From a virus, in the IMG/VR virus record IMGVR_UViG_3300034175_000192, positions 1 through 21,228 of that record: 21,228 bases of DNA; one strand, 5' to 3'. The first letter of the stretch is position 1; the number at the start of each line of letters is the position of its first letter. The notes beneath the pieces were generated by a model. That model was not told where the DNA came from, searched no databases, and was given only the letters and a program-made list of their open reading frames with translations. Position numbers and translations under genes: made by a program. Positions 12,927 through 18,564 of the stretch are shown one piece after another.

Positions 12927-13234
12927 ACGCCAACCCGGTACGCGGTGAGGCGGAGCTTTGCGTGGCGGGCGAGCGGCTGGTGCTGCGGCCGTCTTTTGCG
13001 GCTCTAGTGGCGGCGGAGGGGGAGCTGGGCTCGCTGTTCGCGCTGGTGGAGCGGGCGGCGGAGGGGCGGATGACGTTGAGCGAGGTGGCGGCCTTGTTCT
13101 GGCATTGCCTGGCCGAGCGGCCGGAGGCGCTGAACCGCGAGCGGCTGGGCGAGGCGGTCGCGGAGATGGGCCTGGCGACGACGGCGCCGGTGCTGAAGGG
13201 GCTGCTCCGGCAGATATTGCAAGGTCGTGTTTAG
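12923..13234 (+). CDS. GTA gp10-family tail assembly protein
   Basis: The 103-residue protein begins at a GTG overlapping the tail tube stop (GTGA). The pattern VRGEAELCVAGERLVLRPSFAALVAAE, GSLFALVERAAEGRM and EVAALFWHCLAE corresponds to the GTA_gp10 family (quoted in parts: LVLRPSFAALVAAE). Helical, small and placed between tube and tape measure, it fits the role of the first tail assembly chaperone (gpG-like). It overlaps gp10.1 by 8 bases in a different frame, the position where tailed phages often use programmed frameshifting, but no canonical slippery heptamer is visible. Confidence 0.85.
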   Translation: MNANPVRGEAELCVAGERLVLRPSFAALVAAEGELGSLFALVERAAEGRMTLSEVAALFWHCLAERPEALNRERLGEAVAEMGLATTAPVLKGLLRQILQGRV

Positions 13235-13415
13235 CGATGCGGCCGGCCGGTTGGCGGGGCTCGCCGGGGCGGTGCTCGGGTGGCGGCCGGACGAGTTCTG
13301 GGCAGCGACGCCGTCCGAGCTGGCGGGCGTGCTCGCCGCCTTGTGCGGCGGGCAGGAGCCGGCCGCGGGTGCGGTCGACCTCGACCGGCTGAAGGAGATG
13401 TTCCCCGATGGATGA
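13227..13415 (+). CDS. GTA gp10.1-type phage tail assembly chaperone
   Basis: The 62-residue protein starts at a GTG within the end of gp10. It contains AGLAGAVLGWRPDEFWAATPSEL, the hallmark of the small rcc01693-like tail assembly chaperones (quoted in parts: GAVLGWRPDEFWAATPSEL): a helix, then W-x-P-x-x-F-W, then a helix with ELAGVLAAL. It ends overlapping the tape measure gene by 8 bases. It probably coats the tape measure during tail assembly together with gp10. Confidence 0.83.
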   Translation: MFSDAAGRLAGLAGAVLGWRPDEFWAATPSELAGVLAALCGGQEPAAGAVDLDRLKEMFPDG

Positions 13416-13968
13416 AGAAATCGAAAGGCTGATCGTCAGCGTGCGGGCCGACACAGGCGCGTTCGCGCGGGACGTGGCGGTGATGCGCGGCGAGCTGGAC
13501 GGGCCGTTTGCGGACGGGCTGGAGCGGGCCGGGGCGCGGCTGGAAAACGCGCTGGTGCGGGCGGTGCGGACGGGGAAGTTCGGGTTCGAGGAGCTGAAGG
13601 CGACGGCGCTGGCGGCGATGGCGGACATCGCCGCGTCGGCGATCCGCGGCGGGATCGGCGCGATTGGCGGCGGCGGCGGCATCGGCGGGTTGCTGACGGG
13701 GTTGCTGGGCGGGCTGCACGGCGCGCCGGGGCGGGCCACGGGAGGACCGGTGGCGCCGGGGCGTGCCTTCATGGTCGGCGAGCGCGGGCCCGAATTGTTC
13801 GTGCCGACGGCGAGCGGACGGGTGGAGACGCTGACCCCGGCGGGCGGGCGCAAGGTGCGGGTCAACGTGACGATCAACGCGCCGACGGGCGGCGAGGCGC
13901 GGGCGCTGCAGGCGTCGGGGCGGCAGGTGGCGCGGGCGGTCAAGGCGGCGCTGCTGCGGGTGGAGTGA
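13408..13968 (+). CDS. Short tail tape measure protein (GTA gp11)
   Basis: The 186-residue protein follows the chaperones, as tape measures do. Its layout is MDEEIERLIVSVRADTGAF at the N-terminus, an Ala-rich amphipathic helix (ELKATALAAMADIAASAI), a very Gly-rich stretch (GGIGAIGGGGGIGGLLTG), then GRAFMVGERGPELFVPTASG, a motif shared by many tape measure C-termini, and a final helix. AAGGAGA about nine bases upstream supports ATG 13408. The shortness implies a short tail: at 0.15 nm per residue, as in lambda-like tails, at most about 28 nm of helical ruler. Confidence 0.88.
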   Translation: MDEEIERLIVSVRADTGAFARDVAVMRGELDGPFADGLERAGARLENALVRAVRTGKFGFEELKATALAAMADIAASAIRGGIGAIGGGGGIGGLLTGLLGGLHGAPGRATGGPVAPGRAFMVGERGPELFVPTASGRVETLTPAGGRKVRVNVTINAPTGGEARALQASGRQVARAVKAALLRVE

Positions 13969-13973
13969 CATTG

Positions 13974-14128
13974 CCTTCTCCCCTTGCGGGAGAAGGTGCC
14001 CCGGAGGGGCGGATGTGGGGTTGCGGCCTGCCGGCCGCAGGGCGCTGAAGCGCCGAGCCCTCACCAGGCTACGCTAGTCCCGGCCTTCGCCGGGACAAGC
14101 TTCGCCATCCTCTCCCGCAGGGGAGAGG
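13974..14128 (+). repeat. Composite palindromic element (five hairpins) before the DUF2460 gene
   Basis: Hairpins in order are CCTTCTCCC/GGGAGAAGG (13974-13996), TGCGGCC/GGCCGCA (14022-14039), GGCGC/GCGCC (14041-14054), GTCCCGGC/GCCGGGAC (14077-14096) and CCTCTCCC/GGGAGAGG (14109-14128). First and last are inverse relatives, so the whole element is also one long inverted repeat. Its right end supplies the ribosome binding site of the next gene. Confidence 0.8.
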
Positions 14129-14132
14129 AGGG
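14120..14132 (+). promoter_or_regulatory. Repeat-derived Shine-Dalgarno of the DUF2460 gene
   Basis: GGGGAGAGGAGGG, the edge of the composite repeat, lies just before ATG 14137 with its GGAGG core about five bases away. It is identical to the 13-mer at 9045-9057 before the fibre gene. It decides the start, since the frame is open further upstream through repeat DNA. Confidence 0.6.
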
Positions 14133-14136
14133 AAAC

Positions 14137-16434
14137 ATGGGACATTGGCTTGTGCCGGAGAGCTCCGGGCGGCGGGACGGCTTCTTGAAGCGGTTTGCGG
14201 CGCCGTTTTGGACAGTGGATTTTCCGCGGCCTATGATGGCGAGCGTTTGTACGACTGCGCCGGACGCATTGCGGGTGGAGTGCCTGTTCTACCGGCAGGA
14301 CGATCTGGCGGGGTTGATCTGGGCGGCTCACGACAAGGCCGACCATGTGCTGCTGCGCTACGAGACGGCGCGGGATTTCCGGCGGTGCCGGCTGAGCTTT
14401 CGGTGGCGGTCGGGCGGCGTGAAGGCGCTGGATGCCGTGCACGGGCCGACCTTGACGATCGAGGGACGGGACGCGGCGGGGCAGGCGCGGACGTGGCTGG
14501 TGCGGCTGTGGAATTATGCCAGCGGCGCGCCCGAGGACGCGGCGGTGAGCCTCGACTTCGGCGATTTGCGGGCGGGTTTCTTGGCGGGCGGCGAGCCCGT
14601 CTTCGCGGGGGATGTGGACCGGATGTTCATCTCGCTGGTGGCGCCCGGTTATACGGCGCAGGACCTGCCGCTGGCGGCGCCGGCGCAAGGGTGGGCTGAG
14701 CTTTCGCAGATCGCCTGCGACGGATCGGGTTCGGTGCTCGCGGTCGGCGAGGCATTGGTGCCGGAGCACCGGCTGCGGATCGCCACCGGATATGACGATC
14801 TTTATCACCTGGCGCCTGAGCGGGTGCTACGGAACATCGTGGCGCTCGGCTATCGCGGGGCGATCAACCATTATGTCGGGATGAGCCACTATTTCCTTCT
14901 GGATGAGGAAGGAAAGGCAGGGCCTTCGACAAGCTCAGGCAAGACCGAGGTCTTGAATGGGCCATGCCGGGCATGGCACGCGGATTTCGCACAGCGGGCG
15001 AAGGCGCTGGGAATCGAGCTGATCTGGTCGCTCTCCTACGAGCTGCTCGACATGCATTGCCCGGAGGCTTGGAAGCAGCGGGCTGCGAACGGGTCGCCGG
15101 CGCTGACCGGGTGGGAACCGCCTTCGGCGTTGCTGTCGCCGGCGCATGACGAGGCGATGGGCTATTTGCGGGCGGTGACGGCGGCGTTTGCGGGCATCGC
15201 CGTCGAGGCCGGGTTGGGGGTGCGGTTCCAGGTGGGCGAGCCGTGGTGGTGGGTGACCGCGGATGGGCGGATCTGCCTCTATGACGCGGCGGCGGTCGCG
15301 CGCTTTGCGCCGGTGGCGATTGCGGATGTGCGGGGGTCGCTGAGTGCGCCCCAGGTGGCGACGCTGGACGCGGCGGGGGCGGTGCTGGCGGAGTCTACGG
15401 CGGCCTTGTGTGGGGCGGTGAAGGCGGTGGCGGCGGACGCGGAGAGGCTGCTGCTGGCCTATCTGCCGACGGTGCTGGACACGCAGGCGCCGGAGGTGAA
15501 GCGGGCGAATTTGCCGATCGGCTGGGCCTATCCCGGGTTCGATGTGCTGCAGCTGGAGGATTATGACTGGGCGGCCGCCGGCGCGCACGGCGCGACCGCA
15601 CGCGGGGTGGCGGAGGCGGAAGCGCGGCTCGGCTACGGACCGGAGCGGCAGCATTATTTCGCCGGCTTCGTGCTGCGGCCGGAGGATCGGGCGCAATGGG
15701 ATGCGATTGCGGAGGCGGCGGGGCGGGCGCTGGCGCGGGGGACTGCGGAGGTGTTCGTATGGGCGCTGCCGCAGGTGCTGCGCGACGGCTTCCTTTGGTT
15801 TGGCGAGGAGGATGGGGTGGAGAGTTTCGACGATGTGCTGTTTCCCGTGTCGCTAGGGCGGGAGGCGAGCGTGGAGCCCGGCTTTTCGACGGCGATCGTG
15901 GAGACGGCGGGCGGGACGGAGCAGCGCAATGCGGACTGGGCTGATGCGCGCATGCGGTTCGACGCCGGGCCAGGGGTGCGGGGGGAAGCGGAGCTGGGCG
16001 CGCTGATCGCCTTCTTTCGAGCGCGGCGCGGGGCGGCGGCGGCCTTCAGGTTTCGCGACCCGTTTGACGACAGTTCGAACGGGATGAGCGGGGTGCCTGG
16101 CGCGGCGGACCAGCTGCTGGGCGTGGGGGACGGGGTACGGACCGACTTCGCGCTGGTGAAGGATTATGGCGGGCAGGAGCGGCGGATCACGCGGCCGGTG
16201 GCGGGGAGCGTGCGGGCGTCGGTCGGGGGGGTGGAGCGGTTGAGCGGGTGGACTCTGGCGCAGAAGGGCGTGGTGTCGTTCGCGGTCGCGCCGGCGGCTG
16301 GAGCGGAGGTGCGCGCGGGGTTCCGGTTCGACGTGCCGGTGCGGTTCGAGGAGGACCGGCTGCAGGTCAGCCGGGCGACGTTCCTGGCTGGCGAGGCGGC
16401 GAGCGTGAAGCTGGTGGAGGTGCGGGAGGTTTAA
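14137..16434 (+). CDS. DUF2460 tail protein with long N-terminal TIM-barrel-like extension (GTA gp12 position)
   Basis: At 765 residues this is several times longer than a plain DUF2460 protein (about 200). Residues about 575-765 are the DUF2460 domain: STAIVETAGGTEQRNADW, ELGALIAFFRARRG, AFRFRDPFDD, FRFDVPVRFEEDRL. DUF2460 is the distal tail (baseplate) component of GTAs. The N-terminal part has a beta domain (about 1-240: PFWTVDFPRPMMASV, LSFRWRSGGVKAL) and a likely alpha/beta barrel (about 240-560) with ELIWSLSYELLD, RFQVGEPWWWV and INHYVGMSHYFLLD, similar to what is annotated in some phages as non-contractile tail sheath protein. A repeat-derived peptide (GPSTSSGKTE, about 261-270) sits in this barrel. 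The gene stop overlaps the stop of the minus-strand gene. Confidence 0.85.
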   Translation: MGHWLVPESSGRRDGFLKRFAAPFWTVDFPRPMMASVCTTAPDALRVECLFYRQDDLAGLIWAAHDKADHVLLRYETARDFRRCRLSFRWRSGGVKALDAVHGPTLTIEGRDAAGQARTWLVRLWNYASGAPEDAAVSLDFGDLRAGFLAGGEPVFAGDVDRMFISLVAPGYTAQDLPLAAPAQGWAELSQIACDGSGSVLAVGEALVPEHRLRIATGYDDLYHLAPERVLRNIVALGYRGAINHYVGMSHYFLLDEEGKAGPSTSSGKTEVLNGPCRAWHADFAQRAKALGIELIWSLSYELLDMHCPEAWKQRAANGSPALTGWEPPSALLSPAHDEAMGYLRAVTAAFAGIAVEAGLGVRFQVGEPWWWVTADGRICLYDAAAVARFAPVAIADVRGSLSAPQVATLDAAGAVLAESTAALCGAVKAVAADAERLLLAYLPTVLDTQAPEVKRANLPIGWAYPGFDVLQLEDYDWAAAGAHGATARGVAEAEARLGYGPERQHYFAGFVLRPEDRAQWDAIAEAAGRALARGTAEVFVWALPQVLRDGFLWFGEEDGVESFDDVLFPVSLGREASVEPGFSTAIVETAGGTEQRNADWADARMRFDAGPGVRGEAELGALIAFFRARRGAAAAFRFRDPFDDSSNGMSGVPGAADQLLGVGDGVRTDFALVKDYGGQERRITRPVAGSVRASVGGVERLSGWTLAQKGVVSFAVAPAAGAEVRAGFRFDVPVRFEEDRLQVSRATFLAGEAASVKLVEVREV
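14918..14940 (+). repeat. REP-like repeat in frame within the DUF2460 gene
   Basis: CAGGGCCTTCGACAAGCTCA and the following GGC match the repeat at 18507-18526 and the variant in the portal gene. It is translated in frame as a Gly/Ser/Thr-rich peptide between two conserved barrel segments. Confidence 0.7.
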
Positions 16435-16898
16435 GGTGTGTTCGGCCGCTCCCGCCAGCATGGCTCAAGGACCGCAAAGGTCTCGGCGATCCAGCGGGCG
16501 AGCGGCGTGTTGACGTTGCTTTGGAGCATCACGCTCGCGGGCGCACCACCAAAGCGGGCCGTCCCCTCAAGTCGATAAATAACGCCATCAAGGGTGATGA
16601 ACTTCGTCTCCTGGCCAAGGCCGGGAACATCCAGGGCGGGAAGCTGCAGATTTTCCATCGCGGCCAATTGCGCCCTGACTGCCGGGCAGCGCCGCGTCAT
16701 GGCCCATGTCACAACCGCCGATCCCCGACCGATTGCGGTGCGCCGCAGAAGGTAGTCGCCACGAGCGTCGGGGTCGTGGGTGATGCAGACTTGTTCGGAC
16801 GAATGTGGCGGCGCCGGTGCCCGGCTGAAGCTCAGGAAACCGCAGTCCACGGGGTCCAGCGGCTGGGAAAAGGCAGCGAGCGCGATCAGCAGCGACAT
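16431..16898 (-). CDS. Exported cysteine-containing protein of unknown function, antisense within GTA cluster
   Basis: The 155-residue protein reads from 16898 to 16431. A short hydrophobic start (MSLLIALAAFSQP) is compatible with a signal peptide. Four cysteines (C19, C38, C71, C147) could make two disulfides. The middle has ARGDYLLRRTAIGRGSAVVTW, and a beta segment ETKFITLDGVIYRLEG follows (quoted in parts: TKFITLDGVIYRLEG). A strong AAGGAGA stands seven bases before its ATG, so expression is credible. Its stop overlaps the stop of the DUF2460 gene (tail to tail), and its start is divergent from gp13 by 67 bases. No family is recognised. It looks like independent cargo inserted between gp12 and gp13. 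Confidence 0.77.
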   Translation of the reverse strand: MSLLIALAAFSQPLDPVDCGFLSFSRAPAPPHSSEQVCITHDPDARGDYLLRRTAIGRGSAVVTWAMTRRCPAVRAQLAAMENLQLPALDVPGLGQETKFITLDGVIYRLEGTARFGGAPASVMLQSNVNTPLARWIAETFAVLEPCWRERPNTP

Positions 16899-16965
16899 GG
16901 ACCGTCTCCTTACGGTGGTTGAAAGATCGCACAGCGAGGTTCTGGGGGAAAGACAGGAGACGCAG

Positions 16966-17775
16966 GTGGACGATTTTCTTCAACATGACCTCACCACTGC
17001 ATGCCTGTGCTGGCGGCTCGAGCGGCGGGACGGAGTGGGGTTGGGGTTCACGACCCATGACCGGGATCTGGCGATCGGGGGGCTGGTTTATCAAGCGGCG
17101 CCCGGGATGCTGCCGTCGGCGGTGAGCGTGTCGGACGGGTTCGATGTGGACAATGTCGATGTGCGCGGGGCGCTGAGCAGCGCGGCGATCAGGGGCGAGG
17201 ATCTGAAGGCAGGGCGGTGGGACGGCGCCGCGCTGACCATCTTTATGACCGACTGGCGCGCGCCGGGTGCGGAGACGCTGCAGGTGGCGCGGGGGACGCT
17301 GGGCGAGGTAAGCGTGGTGGGGGATGGCTTCACCGCCGAGCTGAAGGGGCCGAGTGCGGCGCTGGACGCGCCGGTGGTGGAGCAGACATCGCCTGAATGC
17401 CGCGCGGCGCTTGGCGACAAAAGGTGCCGGGTGGACATGGCCGGGCGCGTGCGCATGGCGCGGGTGGTCGAGCTTGTGGACGAGCGGGTGGTCGTGGTGG
17501 ACGCGGCCGAGCCGGGGGCGAACGCTTACGGCCATGGGCGGCTGCGGTGGATCGGCGGGGCGAATAGCGGGATTGCGAGTGACGTAAGGCGATCGGAGGG
17601 GAACCGGCTGATCCTGCGCGAGGCGCCGCCGTTCGCGGCCGCGGCCGGCGATCTGGTCGAGATTTCGGAAGGGTGTGACCGGCGGTTCGAGACCTGTGTG
17701 GGGCGGTTCGGGAATGCGGTGAACTTTCGGGGCGAGCCGCATCTGCCGGGGATGGATTTGCTGACGCGGTATTGA
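16966..17775 (+). CDS. DUF2163 / phage BR0599-family hub protein (GTA gp13)
   Basis: The 269-residue protein starts at GTG 16966, chosen because AGGAGA (16954-16959) lies six bases upstream and homologues of this family begin with a similar short leader before CWRLERRDG. Upstream ATG 16897 is in frame but lies across the divergent promoter region. Features are LGFTTHDRDLAIGG (26-39), SAVSVSDGFDVDNVDVRGAL (51-70) and RWDGAALTIFMTDW (84-97). The C-terminal domain has four cysteines, C145 and C154 in SPECRAALGDKRC and C237 and C244 in GCDRRFETC, then FRGEPHLPGMD. Four such cysteines fit an iron-sulfur site of the lambda gpL kind; that is inference. It probably joins the distal tail ring to the gp14/gp15 tip. 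Confidence 0.9.
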   Translation: MDDFLQHDLTTACLCWRLERRDGVGLGFTTHDRDLAIGGLVYQAAPGMLPSAVSVSDGFDVDNVDVRGALSSAAIRGEDLKAGRWDGAALTIFMTDWRAPGAETLQVARGTLGEVSVVGDGFTAELKGPSAALDAPVVEQTSPECRAALGDKRCRVDMAGRVRMARVVELVDERVVVVDAAEPGANAYGHGRLRWIGGANSGIASDVRRSEGNRLILREAPPFAAAAGDLVEISEGCDRRFETCVGRFGNAVNFRGEPHLPGMDLLTRY

Positions 17776-17781
17776 AGAGAC

Positions 17782-17863
17782 CCGCCGCCAGGAGGCGGCG
17801 GCCCCTCCACCATCCGCCTTCACTGAAGCTTCGGCCGATAGTCCCCCTCCCTGTGCCGGGAGG
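17782..17863 (+). repeat. Intergenic palindromes between gp13 and the lipoprotein gene
   Basis: A perfect hairpin CCGCCGCC/GGCGGCGG with loop AGGA (17782-17801) follows the gp13 stop by seven bases. Further on, CCTCCC (17846-17851) and GGGAGG (17858-17863) form a second small hairpin. Neither has a T-run, so they are more likely chromosomal REP-type repeats than intrinsic terminators. Confidence 0.65.
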
Positions 17864-17887
17864 ATCTAAACAACAAGGAGAAGAAAG

Positions 17888-18115
17888 ATGCGGTTGCGGG
17901 CTGGCATTGGGTTGCTGTGCGTGGGGCTGGCGGGGTGCCAGCATTTACCCGAGGGGGTGAAGATCGACCTCCCCAATCGAACGGTGGAGGTGGGGCCGTG
18001 CCGGTGCCGGCTGCCCGCGCCGGGGGAGGCGAATCCGGTGGCGGCGGCGCCTGGGGGTGAGGCTGTGCCGGCTGCCGCTCCCGATGAGGCGGCTGGCGGC
18101 GATGAGCCGCGCTGA
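17888..18115 (+). CDS. Small predicted lipoprotein (75 aa)
   Basis: The 75-residue precursor has a lipoprotein signal (MRLRAGIGLLCVGLAGC) with lipobox LAGC and lipidation cysteine C17. The mature part contains two more cysteines in GPCRCRLP and a Pro/Ala/Gly-rich tail (PGGEAVPAAAPDEAAGG). AAGGAGAAG lies directly before ATG 17888. It overlaps the gp14 gene by 14 bases, so it is coupled to the peptidase. Small Pro-rich outer-membrane lipoproteins next to peptidoglycan enzymes recall Rz1-type o-spanins, but no inner-membrane partner is visible, so that idea is weak. Otherwise the family is unknown. Confidence 0.72.
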   Translation: MRLRAGIGLLCVGLAGCQHLPEGVKIDLPNRTVEVGPCRCRLPAPGEANPVAAAPGGEAVPAAAPDEAAGGDEPR

Positions 18116-18482
18116 TGAGATCGTCGCGCGGGCACGGGCGCTGATCGGGACCCGGTTCCGCGCCCAAGGGCGGCGCGGCGACGGGGTGGACTGCGTCGGG
18201 CTGGTGGCGGCGGCGCTTGGGCGCAGCGGCGTGCGGCGGGATTATGCCCTGCGCGGGGGCTGCCTCGAGGCGCTGCGGGCGGAGCTGGTGGGCGCTGAAC
18301 TGCAGCCAGCGCAGGTTGCCCAGGCGGGCGATGTGCTCGTGGTGCGGGCCGGCGCTGGGCAGCTCCACCTCGGTATTTGGACTGGTGACGGGCTGGTCCA
18401 TGCGGATGCGGGGCTGCGGCGGGTCGTGGAGCGGCCGGGGGAGGTTCCCTGGCCGGTGGTGGGGGTTTGGCGGGAGGGCTGA
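18102..18482 (+). CDS. NlpC/P60 peptidoglycan peptidase (GTA gp14)
   Basis: The 126-residue enzyme is the tail-tip cell-wall peptidase. The catalytic cysteine is C31 in GDGVDCVGLVAAAL. The catalytic histidine is H89 in GQLHLGIWTGDG, and H100 in LVHADAG is the likely third polar residue. ALIGTRFRAQGRRG (13-26) before the cysteine is typical of GTA gp14. ATG 18102 is preferred because MSRADEIVARAR is a normal family N-terminus; in-frame ATGs at 18057 and 18084 would add residues encoded over the lipoprotein gene. It probably cuts peptide cross-links during DNA delivery through the periplasm. Confidence 0.9.
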   Translation: MSRADEIVARARALIGTRFRAQGRRGDGVDCVGLVAAALGRSGVRRDYALRGGCLEALRAELVGAELQPAQVAQAGDVLVVRAGAGQLHLGIWTGDGLVHADAGLRRVVERPGEVPWPVVGVWREG

Positions 18483-18504
18483 ACCCCGCGCCGATCCCAA
18501 GAAG

Positions 18505-18537
18505 GTCAGGGCTTCGACAAGCTCAGCCTGAGCGGTT
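18505..18537 (+). repeat. REP-type repeat between gp14 and gp15
   Basis: The segment contains GGGCTTCGACAAGCTCAG and ends with the palindrome GCTCAG-C-CTGAGC (18521-18533), a complete copy of the repeat whose fragments occur in the portal and DUF2460 genes. GGTTTTC follows, so it could work as a weak terminator. Confidence 0.75.
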
Positions 18538-18564
18538 TTCAAAAGGTGGAGGGGGAGGGGCATC

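Noticed and set aside
12474-13943. 5' extension of the minus-strand gene at 12138 to a 601-codon frame
   Set aside because: The extension is a low-complexity Pro/Ala/Arg shadow of four tail genes; a signal peptide and GGGGGAAT ribosome site fix the start at 12473.
16897-16965. Upstream ATG 16897 for gp13
   Set aside because: It lies within the start of the divergent gene and lacks a ribosome site in that direction, while GTG 16966 has AGGAGA six bases away.
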